Below, one piece after another: positions 1-8,260 of a DNA stretch of 32,584 bases (position 1 is the first letter of the stretch; each line of letters begins with the position of its first letter). The notes under the pieces were generated by a model that saw only the letters and a program-made list of their open reading frames with translations, was not told where the DNA came from and made no database searches. A program made the translations under genes and the position numbers. This stretch comes from Rhodobacterales bacterium (lineage in GTDB: Bacteria; Pseudomonadota; Alphaproteobacteria; Rhodobacterales; Rhodobacteraceae): positions 1 to 32,584 of the forward strand of contig JAUZRV010000010.1 of the NCBI GenBank assembly GCA_030950105.1, written 5' to 3'.

Positions 1-142
1 GTGAAAACCGCATGGGCTAAACCCCATACACAGAGTTTCGGATACTCCCGAAAGCGGCCGCAAAACGGCTGGTGCCGTGAACCCGAGCGGCAATCGACAA
101 CTTCCGCATGCCGAAAGCCATGTTGTTCAGAGTTTCCTTAAA

Positions 143-178
143 TCGAATCTTTGTTCCCTAAATATCCCCGCCGGAGGC
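143..178 (-). repeat. Dispersed intergenic repeat, copy 1
   Basis: Read on the minus strand, this 36-base stretch matches 25686-25721 on the plus strand at 33 of 36 positions. The shared core is GCCTCCGGCGGGGATATTT, followed two bases later by GGAACAAAGAT. It lies just beyond the frmA terminator. I recall similar motifs between genes in Rhodobacteraceae genomes, but did not check this. Confidence 0.7.
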
Positions 179-202
179 ATGGATTCTCTTTTGGTGCGCC
201 GC

Positions 203-234
203 AAAAAACCGGGCCGCATTCGATTTTGCGGCCC
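203..234 (-). terminator. Rho-independent terminator of frmA
   Basis: GGGCCGCA (211-218) and TGCGGCCC (227-234) form a perfect 8-bp GC-rich stem with an 8-base loop. On the minus strand it is followed by GGTTTTTT. It starts about 8 bases past the frmA stop codon. Confidence 0.85.
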
Positions 235-241
235 GTTTGTA

Positions 242-1354
242 TCAGTAGATGACAACCCCCCGGATGCTTTCGCCGGCATGCATAAGGTCGAACCCTTTAT
301 TGATGTCATTGATGCCCATCGTATGGGTGATCATTGGATCAATCTCGATCTTGCCATCCATATACCAATCCACAATCTTTGGCACATCTGTGCGCCCGCT
401 TGCGCCACCAAAGGCGGTGCCGCGCCACGAGCGACCTGTTACCAATTGAAATGGACGGGTCGAGATTTCGGCACCCGCAGGGGCGACGCCGATAATGATA
501 CTCTCACCCCAGCCCTTATGCGCGGATTCAAGGGCGGTGCGCATCACGCTGACATTACCAGTGGCATCAAACGTATAATCCCCACCACCACCAGTTAGCT
601 CGACCAGATGGGCAACAAGGTCGCCCTTTACCTTGGTTGGATTGACAAAATCTGTCATGCCGAATTGCTTGGCCATCGGAATACGTGCGTCGTTCAAATC
701 AACGCCGACGATCTGGTCAGCACCTGCCAGACGCAGCCCTTGCACCACGTTCAATCCGATTCCACCAAGGCCAAACACAATCGCACGGCTGCCAATTTCC
801 ACCTTGGCAGTATTGATCACCGCGCCGATGCCGGTGGTGACGCCGCACCCGATATAACAAATCTTGTCAAACGGCGCGTCCTTGCGCACTTTGGCCAGTG
901 CAATTTCCGGTAGAACCGTATGATTGGCAAATGTTGAACACCCCATGTAATGCAGGATCGGCGTGCCATCGAGCATGGAAAACCGGCTGGTGCCATCCGG
1001 CATAAGGCCGGCACCTTGGGTGGTGCGGATTGACTGGCACAGATTGGTTTTCGGATTGAGGCAATACTCACATTCGCGACATTCAGGTGTATAAAGCGGA
1101 ATCACATGATCGCCTGGCACAAGCGAAGTAACACCAGGGCCGACCTCAAGAACAATACCCGCGCCTTCGTGCCCTAATATCGCTGGAAACATCCCCTCTG
1201 GATCGGCACCTGACAAGGTAAATGCGTCGGTGTGGCATAGGCCGGTTGCTTTGATTTCAACCAGAACCTCGCCCGCCTGCGGGCCGTCCAGATTAACTTC
1301 CATAACTTCAAGTGGTTTTCCGGCCTCAAGGGCCACAGCGGCGGTCGTGCGCAT
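242..1354 (-). CDS. frmA: S-(hydroxymethyl)glutathione dehydrogenase / class III alcohol dehydrogenase
   Basis: This 370-residue cytosolic zinc enzyme oxidises S-hydroxymethylglutathione, the adduct of formaldehyde and glutathione, to S-formylglutathione with NAD+. Members of the class also reduce S-nitrosoglutathione. Catalytic zinc ligands are visible as C40 (TGLCHTD), H62-E63 (GHEGAG) and C170. Four structural-zinc cysteines lie at C92, C95, C98 and C106. The NAD-binding Rossmann motif FGLGGIG is at about 194-200, with an acidic D219 after the second strand. Length is normal for the family. GGGAG lies nine bases before the ATG. It is monocistronic, with a clear terminator. No S-formylglutathione hydrolase (fghA) is adjacent, so that step must be encoded elsewhere. 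Confidence 0.96.
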   Translation of the reverse strand: MRTTAAVALEAGKPLEVMEVNLDGPQAGEVLVEIKATGLCHTDAFTLSGADPEGMFPAILGHEGAGIVLEVGPGVTSLVPGDHVIPLYTPECRECEYCLNPKTNLCQSIRTTQGAGLMPDGTSRFSMLDGTPILHYMGCSTFANHTVLPEIALAKVRKDAPFDKICYIGCGVTTGIGAVINTAKVEIGSRAIVFGLGGIGLNVVQGLRLAGADQIVGVDLNDARIPMAKQFGMTDFVNPTKVKGDLVAHLVELTGGGGDYTFDATGNVSVMRTALESAHKGWGESIIIGVAPAGAEISTRPFQLVTGRSWRGTAFGGASGRTDVPKIVDWYMDGKIEIDPMITHTMGINDINKGFDLMHAGESIRGVVIY

Positions 1355-1482
1355 CTCTCAAACTCCCGATATTGATTTCTTGCTTTGCGGCACATTGCGC
1401 GAAATTGCCGGCCATTTCAACATATGAAAACGGGTGGCGTCACCGATTGTTGGTATCCTGATTTATGCCCATCAACATGGTG

Positions 1483-1662
1483 CTAGCAATTTGTGCCCCG
1501 CGCATTGCGCCGAATTTGTGACCCGACAACAGCCGTTAAAATCAATGCCCCACCGATAAAGGTGGCGCGCGGCGGCATTTCCGCGAAAATCATCCATGCC
1601 CACAACGGGGCAAGCGGTGCTTCCAGCGAACTTAACAACGCGGCCTCGCCGGAGGGCACGCG
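1483..1662 (-). pseudogene. 3' remnant of an EamA/DMT-family transporter
   Basis: The minus-strand reading frame ending at 1483 contains RVPSGEAALLSSLEAPLAPL, then WAWMIFAEMPPRATFIGGAL. This is the typical last-two-helix region of EamA (drug/metabolite) transporters. About 60 residues remain of a family usually near 290. Homology stops at about position 1660, exactly where plus-strand WYL homology begins, so the 5' four-fifths of the gene is missing. An in-frame ATG exists upstream, but the residues it adds are only the antisense of the WYL fragment. This is a non-functional remnant by inference. Confidence 0.75.
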
Positions 1663-2235
1663 TTTGGTGTCGGGTATGTCATGTGCGCTGGTTACGATCT
1701 GCCGGCCCTTAATTTTTCCACCGACGAACTTGAGGCCATTGTAATCGGTATCGGACTGTTGGCGCGCACCGGTGACACAAACCTGCAACAGGCCGCAAAT
1801 CGGGTCCTGCGAAAAATCGAGACCAACAATATCCCGGAAGGGAGTTTGCGGGTATCGGATTGGGGTATTGAGATGGCTCCCGGTTTGGCAGATATGCGCG
1901 CGGCTATCCGTGACGAAACCGTGCTTTCAATTTGCTATGATTCTCTAAAGGGAGATACGCAAAACCGGAATATCCGGCCGATCATATTGACTTATTATGC
2001 CGAGGTTGCCGTCGTTACGGCATTTTGCGAATTGCGCGGCGATTTCCGAAACTTCCGCATTGACCGGATCACCGAAATGAAACGACTGGACAAGGATTCG
2101 TGGGAAAAGGGGCCGCCTTGCGTCTCGCATTTTCGAATTCCAAAGAGAATACGCGCCAATTTTCGAGCCGTTAGGTCGCAAGGCAAACGGTTTTTTCACG
2201 CGACCGCAGATGGGAGAATTTGTCGCAACCGGTGA
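1651..2235 (+). pseudogene. Truncated WYL-domain (YafY-type) transcriptional regulator
   Basis: The frame shows VGYVMCAGYDLPALNFSTDE and then a WYL-like block containing YYAEVAVVTAFCELRGDF and NFRIDRITEM. This is the order seen in YafY-type regulators after their helix-turn-helix. The DNA-binding N-terminus (roughly 60 residues) is absent; upstream sequence in this frame is the antisense of the transporter remnant. The C-terminal 45 residues or so (after LDKDSWEKG) no longer resemble the family. An ATG at 1681 could express a 184-residue product without a DNA-binding domain, but no ribosome-binding site is evident. It is probably a decaying gene. Its natural partner may have been a divergent gene lost in the same event. 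Confidence 0.7.
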
Positions 2236-2417
2236 TTAATGCTGCTGGTGGCTCGACTTGCCGGCCCAAGCGCAGTAAAGACATTTTTAGGCTTCTTACG
2301 ATACGCTGGGGCGAATGTCTTGGCCTCGTAAGGGCAAATTACGCAGAACGGCCCGTTTGACTGTGGTTCGCCATGGGCAAACATACCAGTAACAATAATA
2401 AAGAGCAGTGAAACCGA

Positions 2418-3467
2418 ATGTCTTCTACTTCCCAAACCGCGGACGCGGATCCGATTCCTGCACCACAAGACTCTGCCCGTAACTGGGTTCGAATTCTTGC
2501 TAAATATCGCGAACCAAACTACTCGCGCTCGATTTTTGAACTGGCAGTGAGCATCTTGCCGTTTCTGGCATTGTGGGTTTTGGCGTGGCTTTCGCTTTCG
2601 GTTAGTTATTGGCTAACGTTTGCTATTGCTTTGGTAAATGGCGGATTCTTGGTCCGGCTGTTCATCATTCAACACGATTGCGGTCACGGCAGCTACTTCA
2701 ATAATCGCCACGCAAGCGACTGGGTGGGGCGTATTCTGGGCGTTCTGACCCTTACCCCTTACAAGGTATGGCGGCGAACCCATTCGATTCACCACTCGGC
2801 TGCGGGCAACCTTGAAAAACGCGGGATCGGCGATGTCTATACGATGACCGTCGAAGAATACGAGAAACTTTCGTCGTTGCAGCGCCTACGCTATCGCGCC
2901 TATCGCCACCCGCTCTTTATGTTTGGTGTGGCCCCGATTCTTTTGTTCGCATTTCAAAACCGCGTTCCGGTCGGATTGATGAAATCGTGGGAATACTGGC
3001 TAAGTGCGATGGGCACCAATGTTATGATTCTTGCCGTTTTGGGTGCCATTGGCTGGTTTGGTGGGTTAATGCCACTTGTGTTGATTTTTATTCCGTCATT
3101 GTTGGTTGCGGCAACAGGTGGTGTTTGGCTGTTCTATGTGCAGCATCAATTTGAAAACACCCAATGGGATCACGAAAGTGATTGGCAATTGCATGACGCC
3201 GCCCTCAAAGGCAGCTCCTACTATGTGCTTCCCTCAGTGCTGCGCTGGTTCAGCGGCAATATCGGCGTGCACCATGTGCATCACCTTTATAGCCGGATCC
3301 CCTTCTATCGCCTGATGGAAGTGCTGCGCGAAAATACAGCTTTGGAAAATCTCAACCGGATGACGATCCGCGAGAGTTTCGCATGCGCGCGCCTACATCT
3401 CTGGGACGAAGGCACGCGTAAATTGGTGTCTTTCGCACAAGTGCACCAACAACGCGCAGCCGCATAA
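2418..3467 (+). CDS. Membrane fatty-acid desaturase
   Basis: This 349-residue integral membrane di-iron enzyme of the fatty-acid desaturase family introduces a double bond into acyl chains. All three histidine boxes are present: HDCGH (86-90), HSIHH (122-126) and HHVHH (285-289). VQHQFE (241-246) matches the extra histidine motif of the delta-12/omega-6-like bacterial group. Hydrophobic segments lie at about 42-82, 165-182 and 200-240. The gene stands alone, 182 bp after the WYL fragment; that interval shows no recognisable feature. The Shine-Dalgarno before the ATG is weak. Position specificity and acyl carrier cannot be read from sequence. A role in membrane fluidity is likely, and carotenoid-type hydroxylation or desaturation is less likely. 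Confidence 0.88.
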   Translation: MSSTSQTADADPIPAPQDSARNWVRILAKYREPNYSRSIFELAVSILPFLALWVLAWLSLSVSYWLTFAIALVNGGFLVRLFIIQHDCGHGSYFNNRHASDWVGRILGVLTLTPYKVWRRTHSIHHSAAGNLEKRGIGDVYTMTVEEYEKLSSLQRLRYRAYRHPLFMFGVAPILLFAFQNRVPVGLMKSWEYWLSAMGTNVMILAVLGAIGWFGGLMPLVLIFIPSLLVAATGGVWLFYVQHQFENTQWDHESDWQLHDAALKGSSYYVLPSVLRWFSGNIGVHHVHHLYSRIPFYRLMEVLRENTALENLNRMTIRESFACARLHLWDEGTRKLVSFAQVHQQRAAA

Positions 3468-3520
3468 GAGGTTTGGTTTGTTGCGATGCCGATTGAATCT
3501 ACGCCTTACGAGGGGTGGGT

Positions 3521-3937
3521 TCATGCATCGGAGTCGGTGAAACAGGTAAGCGTCTGATTGCTCCAACGCAGTGAAAGGTCGGCATCGACTTGGCTTGGAA
3601 TACCGCCAAATGTTGCTTCCCCGACCGTTACGCTTGTCCCCGCAGCAACGTTAAACCGTCCAGATTGGTTGATGACGGCCCGCCCGCCACCGCTGTTTTT
3701 GGAAAACCGCATTTCGTAAGTGCCGTTGATGGTCTCGCTGGTTGAAACGACGCCTTTGTACGTATTGCCCCCGCGGGTTTTCGACACCAGAATCTGGCAG
3801 GTTACCGGCAACGGCGCGGCGAATACCACGCTGGCTTCACCGCCGGAATGGGCGGTAGACGTGACGGTAAGCATGCCAAGAGAGGCGAGCAAAGCAGTTG
3901 CGGGGATGATCAGTTTGGTGAGGGAAGTTAAGGCCAT
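3521..3937 (-). CDS. csgH: CsgH-like curli assembly chaperone
   Basis: This 138-residue exported protein has a signal peptide of about 29 residues, followed by a small beta-rich domain. C47 and C132 could form a disulfide. The pattern CQILVSKTRGG, SGRFNVAAGTSVTVGE and LSLRWSNQTLTC matches the alphaproteobacterial CsgH family. CsgH is a periplasmic chaperone that keeps curlin soluble before secretion. The start at 3937 is chosen because AGGAGG lies five bases upstream; the in-frame ATG at 3994 has no such site. It is 82 bp downstream of the curlin gene on the same strand, as expected for a joint transcript. Confidence 0.78.
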   Translation of the reverse strand: MALTSLTKLIIPATALLASLGMLTVTSTAHSGGEASVVFAAPLPVTCQILVSKTRGGNTYKGVVSTSETINGTYEMRFSKNSGGGRAVINQSGRFNVAAGTSVTVGEATFGGIPSQVDADLSLRWSNQTLTCFTDSDA

Positions 3938-4019
3938 ATCTGCCTCCTGTGAAGATGTGAAAGTCGAGATGCCGGCCGCTGAACGGGCCGACACCTGATG
4001 TAATAGGTTCAGCGCCGGC

Positions 4020-4451
4020 CTAATCCTGAATAATCACGGCGACATTGCCGCTTCCGTTCTGGGTGGTGCTGGTTGAATTGCCATGGCCGATCTGGATGAT
4101 CCCGACCGCATTGCCGCTTCCGTTTTGTTCGGTAGAGGCCGTATTGTGCCCGCCAAACTGTGCAATACCGGCAATATTGTCACCGCCGTTTTGCTCGGTT
4201 TCGGCGAAATTGTCATATCCATCCTGCCCGACAGCGGTGCGGTTATAAGAACCGTCCTGCGTGTTCATCGAGGTATTGCCCCACCCGTCTTGATAAAGGC
4301 GCGTCCGGTTGTGAAAGCCCGACTGCGATAGGCCCACGGCATTGTCCCAACCCCATTGTTCGATAATGGCCACCGATGTGCCTGCAAATACAGGCGCGGC
4401 GATTAGGGTGCTTGCGAGTAATGTGGAAAAAATCGTTTTTTGAAGTGTCAT
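4020..4451 (-). CDS. Curlin repeat protein (CsgA/CsgB-like amyloid subunit)
   Basis: The 143-residue product has a signal peptide (1-23, ending APVFA). From Q32 to the C-terminus it consists of exactly ten 11-residue units of the form Q-x-G-x-x-N-x5, ending in QD. Conserved Gln, Gly and Asn at positions 1, 3 and 6 are the hallmark of curlin amyloid repeats. Curlins polymerise on the cell surface into fibres for adhesion and biofilm. The start at 4451 follows GGAG at eight bases; the longer frame to 4550 lacks a plausible signal sequence. No csgG, csgE or csgF lies nearby. Whether it acts as major subunit or nucleator cannot be told. Confidence 0.88.
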   Translation of the reverse strand: MTLQKTIFSTLLASTLIAAPVFAGTSVAIIEQWGWDNAVGLSQSGFHNRTRLYQDGWGNTSMNTQDGSYNRTAVGQDGYDNFAETEQNGGDNIAGIAQFGGHNTASTEQNGSGNAVGIIQIGHGNSTSTTQNGSGNVAVIIQD

Positions 4452-4540
4452 GGTCGTATCTCCGGGTTGGCGTATTGTGTCAGTATTGACGTCTTGGGTG
4501 TGTCTTGTTCCAATGAACCAAGATTGGCCGAAGTCGCCGG

Positions 4541-4569
4541 AGATAGGCAATTGCAGCGCACAGATAGGC
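4541..4569. promoter_or_regulatory. Direct repeat upstream of the curlin gene, possible operator
   Basis: AGATAGGC occurs at 4541-4548 and 4562-4569, a start-to-start spacing of 21 bp, or two helical turns. It lies 90-118 bp before the curlin ATG, a plausible place for an activator site. No regulator is identified. Confidence 0.35.
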
Positions 4570-4648
4570 TATGACGTAGGTGTGTTATGGGATATCAACG
4601 TTGATTTTAAAGGAAAATATCCGATTTACCGGATTCTGGACAGAAAAA

Positions 4649-4948
4649 TCAAATTTCCAGATCCGCCAATAATGCACCGTAAGATGCGCCGTGCATATCG
4701 CGGTCCTGTGGGCTGCCTTGCACGGTGGGGCGGGGCAGGCTGAATTTGATCACGCATAAATCCGGAATATCGAATCGTTTGATTGAATCGCGCTGCGCAC
4801 AAAAAACGTCGGCAACCTGTCCGGTTTTCAGGGCTTTGGAAACGGTTTCAAAGGCCGCATCGCTGCCACAGAAAATATCAATAGTGAGCCAGAAAGGCCC
4901 GGCATTTTTGCTGCGTATTTTTTCGACAATCCCGCCAAGCCTATGCAT
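4649..4948 (-). CDS. DUF4387 (AtuA-related small) protein
   Basis: This 99-residue soluble protein has the DUF4387 signature: IRSKNAGPFWLTIDIF near the start, then VIKFSLPRPTVQGSPQDRD and a conserved HGA. The family's biochemical function is not established to my knowledge. It is usually encoded right after an AtuA/DUF1446 gene and is presumed to work with it. Here its ATG overlaps the AtuA-like stop by 8 bp, which suggests translational coupling. It is the last gene of the tctC-tctB-tctA-atuA-like unit. Confidence 0.85.
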   Translation of the reverse strand: MHRLGGIVEKIRSKNAGPFWLTIDIFCGSDAAFETVSKALKTGQVADVFCAQRDSIKRFDIPDLCVIKFSLPRPTVQGSPQDRDMHGASYGALLADLEI

Positions 4949-6302
4949 TGCCGATATCCTCGACAGTAAGGGTAAACGCCTGCAATGGATCATCAAGGCG
5001 CAGCACATGATGAAGGCAGAATTCATAGATTGCCCCACGCGAAATTTCAGCGGGGGAAAACGGAAAGGCAAAAGTGGGCTGTTCTTCGGATTGGGTAAGA
5101 GGGTGATGCAATAGGTAGGGATTGAGAAGTTTTGCGATCTCGCGTGCGAGGGCATCGCTGTTGGCGGTGACAATGCCCAAGATGCCAATCTCGTGGCTTT
5201 TGGTCGGGGCGGTTTCAAGGGGCCCAAGGGTGGCATTGTCACCGATAAGGCGCAGTTCAATGTTGAATTCTTCCGACGCAAGATCAAGCCGTTCACTGGT
5301 CTTGGCGGTGCATTTTTCAACGATATCAGCGCACCAGACACGGGCATTGGCGACATATCGTGGGTCGCGCAATAACGCGATCACCACGGATTGATATCCC
5401 GCAAGGCGCGCCCCTTCGAGTTTCACAGTATAGTCGGGCGCAGGCACCCATTTCGACCCCGTGACCCGCACGCGGCGATCATCAAGGGCCAGGTATTTCG
5501 CCGCCGTCACATCGAGATGCCCACCCGGTTCAAACAGGATAAACGGATCACTGTTTTCATAGAGCATATGGGCAAAAACCGTCTGTGGTGTGGCGCATGA
5601 CGTTTCGGCCATCGGGGTGATGGTGAAGCCGTCCTTGTCGAAATCAACGAGGATCACACCGGATTGCGGATTGGTGGCACAAAGTGCGCCACATTCGCCG
5701 ATTTTCGCCCCGTGCCACGCGGCACCTGCGTGGCACCCCTGTGCCAACGGTAAGGCCGCGATAATCGCGGTATCGGTGGTGCGTCCCGCGATGATAATAT
5801 CGGCGCCGGTGGCAAGGGCGGTTTGAATTTGTTCGGCACCGGCAAGGGCGACGATATTGGTGCAGCTCTTGATAATGTCGGTATCTATCGCCGGTGCGGC
5901 AGGGAGGGCGGATATGTCACCAACCGCTAGTGCATCGGTGATTTTCGCTGCTGATTGATTGCTTTTCAAGCTGGCGATTTTGAGGTTCTGGCCGGTCTCG
6001 GCGGCAATTTCTTTGGTGATCTCAAGCAACCAATCCACCGTTGAATCCGTGCCGCAGGTGCCCGCTGTTCCGATCACAAGCGGCACGTTTGCCACGGCGC
6101 GCGCCATCATCAATCCACGCCATTCGTGTTTGGTCGAAGCACGCGAATATTTCGACGTGCCCGTGCCAAGGTAATGCGGGCCAGAATCGGTAGACCCGCC
6201 ATCTATCGCAATAATATCGGGTTTGGCGGCGATTCCGGCAGCGAGGGCATCGGCGTCATAGCCAAGGCCCAACGCGCCGGACGGGATCAACACACGGGTC
6301 AT
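4941..6302 (-). CDS. AtuA-like (DUF1446, acyclic terpene utilisation family) protein
   Basis: This 453-residue cytosolic protein belongs to the family named after AtuA of the Pseudomonas terpene pathway. Recognisable blocks are DIIAIDGGSTDSGPHYLGTG, IGTAGTCGTDSTVDWLLEI, ADIIIAGRTTDTAIIAA and FEPGGHLDVTAAKYL. The start at 6302 is one base beyond the tctA stop; the longer open frame upstream is antisense-like sequence inside tctA. The family's reaction is not firmly known to me. Its position between a carboxylate transporter and DUF4387 points to work on the imported acid or its CoA ester rather than on terpenes, but this is inference. No acyl-CoA carboxylase genes are present to suggest a terpene pathway. 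Confidence 0.88.
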   Translation of the reverse strand: MTRVLIPSGALGLGYDADALAAGIAAKPDIIAIDGGSTDSGPHYLGTGTSKYSRASTKHEWRGLMMARAVANVPLVIGTAGTCGTDSTVDWLLEITKEIAAETGQNLKIASLKSNQSAAKITDALAVGDISALPAAPAIDTDIIKSCTNIVALAGAEQIQTALATGADIIIAGRTTDTAIIAALPLAQGCHAGAAWHGAKIGECGALCATNPQSGVILVDFDKDGFTITPMAETSCATPQTVFAHMLYENSDPFILFEPGGHLDVTAAKYLALDDRRVRVTGSKWVPAPDYTVKLEGARLAGYQSVVIALLRDPRYVANARVWCADIVEKCTAKTSERLDLASEEFNIELRLIGDNATLGPLETAPTKSHEIGILGIVTANSDALAREIAKLLNPYLLHHPLTQSEEQPTFAFPFSPAEISRGAIYEFCLHHVLRLDDPLQAFTLTVEDIGNA

Positions 6303-6303
6303 A

Positions 6304-7809
6304 TCAATCGGTGATCCGCTGCGGTTTTCGCAGGACCGAGCGCAAGAACATCGGAGCGACAAATCCGACAATGGCCGCGATCCACAGGCCAATGGCAATC
6401 GGCGAGGAATAGAGATAGGTCCATTCTCCGTCCGAGATAACCATAGCGCGGCGCAGGGCGTCTTCCATATTGCCGCCCAAAAGGATGCCGAGGATGACCG
6501 GAACTGTCGGTATATCGAGTTTGCGCAAGACATACCCCAATACGCCAAATCCAACCATCAACAACAGGTCGAAATAGGACCCCGAGAGCGAATATATCCC
6601 GACGAAAGAAACCATCGTGACCCCGGGCAACAGCACCCAGGGCGGCACCATCAACACGCGCACGAAGATTTTGACCATCGGCACATTCATCAGTAACAGC
6701 ACAAAATTGGCAATCAACAACGAGGCGATCAATCCCCAAACCACTTCGGGGCGGTCGGTGAACAATGTGGGGCCGGGGGTAATGTTGAGGGTCATTAACA
6801 GGGCCAAAAGAACAGCGGTGGTGCCCGACCCCGGAACGCCCAGCGTCAGCATCGGCACCAATGCGCCGCCAGCAGCGGCGTTGTTGCCCGCTTCTGGGGC
6901 GGCGATGCCTTTGGCGACGCCTGTGCCAAAACCACCCTTTTCGCCAGCAATGGCCTTTTCCGACATATAGGCCATGAAACTGCCCAAGGACGCACCCGCA
7001 CCCGGCAGGATACCGGCGATAAATCCGACACCGGAAGCGCGCAACATGGTCCATTTGGTGTCGAAAATATCTTTCCACGGGATGGTCACTTTCCCCAGTT
7101 TCACCCCGATTGACGAATTTTTACCGTGGCTTTCGATGAAGAAAAAGACTTCGGCGATGGCAAACAGGCCAACGATGGCCACGAGAAAATCAATCCCGTC
7201 ATAAAGGTGCAGATTGCCACCGGTGAGGCGCGGCATGCCGCTTGCGGAATCAATGCCGACCATTGCGATGCCAAGCCCGATACAGGACGCAAGCGCAGCC
7301 TTAGCCTGATTGTTGCTTGCCATGCCGCCAAGAGTGCAAAATGCCAACAGGTAGAGCGCGAAATATTCAGCGGGACCAAAGAGATAGGCCACGCGCGCCA
7401 ACATCGGAGCCAGCAGCATAAGGCCAACGGTTGCAAGCAATGCACCAACAAACGAGGCCACACCAGAGAGCACAAGCGCATCACCGGAACGACCCGCCTT
7501 GGCCATCGGATACCCGTCAAGTGTGGTCATCAATGCCGGTTCATCACCGGGGATATTAAGAAGGATAGACGAGATGCGACCACCATACATCGCGCCGTAA
7601 TACACCGACGTCATCAACACGAGGGCAGAGGTCGCATCAAGGCCAAGGGTGAAGGTGATCGGGATCAAAATCGCCACACCATTGGATGGCCCAAGGCCGG
7701 GCAGAGCGCCGATTATTGTGCCGAGAAAGCACCCGACGACGGCCAAAATCAGCGTGTAAGGAGAAAGCGCGATGGAGAACCCAAGCGCGAGATTGTCGAT
7801 GATTTCCAT
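6304..7809 (-). CDS. tctA: Tripartite tricarboxylate transporter, large permease TctA
   Basis: This 501-residue polytopic inner-membrane protein is the large subunit of a TTT-family secondary transporter. It takes up carboxylates delivered by TctC. Family blocks visible are GALPGLGPSNGVAILIP, YYGAMYGGRISSILLNIPGD, GFIAGILPGAGASLGSFMAY and a duplicate-like GVPGSGTTAVLLA. About a dozen hydrophobic segments span its length. AGAGGA lies upstream of the ATG, and the start is ten bases after the tctB stop. Substrate cannot be assigned; TTT systems carry citrate, tartrate, terephthalate and others. Confidence 0.95.
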   Translation of the reverse strand: MEIIDNLALGFSIALSPYTLILAVVGCFLGTIIGALPGLGPSNGVAILIPITFTLGLDATSALVLMTSVYYGAMYGGRISSILLNIPGDEPALMTTLDGYPMAKAGRSGDALVLSGVASFVGALLATVGLMLLAPMLARVAYLFGPAEYFALYLLAFCTLGGMASNNQAKAALASCIGLGIAMVGIDSASGMPRLTGGNLHLYDGIDFLVAIVGLFAIAEVFFFIESHGKNSSIGVKLGKVTIPWKDIFDTKWTMLRASGVGFIAGILPGAGASLGSFMAYMSEKAIAGEKGGFGTGVAKGIAAPEAGNNAAAGGALVPMLTLGVPGSGTTAVLLALLMTLNITPGPTLFTDRPEVVWGLIASLLIANFVLLLMNVPMVKIFVRVLMVPPWVLLPGVTMVSFVGIYSLSGSYFDLLLMVGFGVLGYVLRKLDIPTVPVILGILLGGNMEDALRRAMVISDGEWTYLYSSPIAIGLWIAAIVGFVAPMFLRSVLRKPQRITD

Positions 7810-7819
7810 GGAGGTTCCT

Positions 7820-8260
7820 CTAGCCGATCAGGCCTTTGGGAAAGACAACGAGGCCAAGCCCGAGAGCAAATTTGAAGACGATAAACAGGCCGACAGACAA
7901 GCCGATCCCCGCGAGTGCAGCCATGCGTGGGCGCGGGGAAATCTGATAGCTCAGCAATCCGGCGGCCAAGGTGGTTGGCAGCAAAAACCCAAGAGGTTTA
8001 AGGGCAAAAGCGTAAGCCACCAACACGATGACGGCCACAGAAAGCGCGCCAAATGTGCGCAAAACGGGCCAATCTGGCTCTGGATCTGGGCGCAGAACCA
8101 TGAACATACCGCTGATGGCGCCGACAATTCCGATCAGGATAGGGAAAAACTTTGGCCCTACCGGATCAGAGAGAAAGCTGGTCTGGACCTGCGTGGCGCC
8201 CGCGATAAACGCGAACGCCAGAAGGGTTGCGACCAGACCGAATATCCGGTCGCTGGCCAT
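7820..8260 (-). CDS. tctB: Tripartite tricarboxylate transporter, small permease TctB
   Basis: This 146-residue protein has four hydrophobic helices, at about 7-24, 38-56, 68-85 and 108-135. It begins with the TctB-type MASDRIFGLVATLL, with DPVGPKFFPILIG following the first helix. It pairs with TctA in the inner membrane. Its ATG overlaps the tctC stop by one base (TAATG), indicating coupled translation. Confidence 0.92.
   Translation of the reverse strand: MASDRIFGLVATLLAFAFIAGATQVQTSFLSDPVGPKFFPILIGIVGAISGMFMVLRPDPEPDWPVLRTFGALSVAVIVLVAYAFALKPLGFLLPTTLAAGLLSYQISPRPRMAALAGIGLSVGLFIVFKFALGLGLVVFPKGLIG

Larger units (their letters stand above)
17..241. other. Gene-free left end: small hairpins, repeat copy and frmA terminator
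   Basis: No gene is recognised here. The first ~70 bases form three consecutive small inverted repeats: ATGGG/CCCAT at 12-27, TTTCGG/CCGAAA at 36-53 and GCCG/CGGC at 57-69. The 9-mer CAGAGTTTC occurs at 31-39 and again at 128-136. A 34-codon minus-strand ORF (121 down to 17) and a plus frame open from the window edge to a stop at 139-141 are both possible, but neither resembles a protein I know. The rest is the dispersed repeat (143-178) and the frmA terminator (203-234). Confidence 0.35.

Noticed and set aside
2196-2468. 90-codon minus-strand ORF spanning the WYL-desaturase spacer
   Set aside because: It overlaps the desaturase start, has no RBS and resembles no known family, so the spacer is left unassigned.
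6299-7078. 259-codon minus-strand ORF in another frame of tctA
   Set aside because: It overlaps conserved TctA blocks on the same strand, and its translation is Arg/Gly/His-rich.
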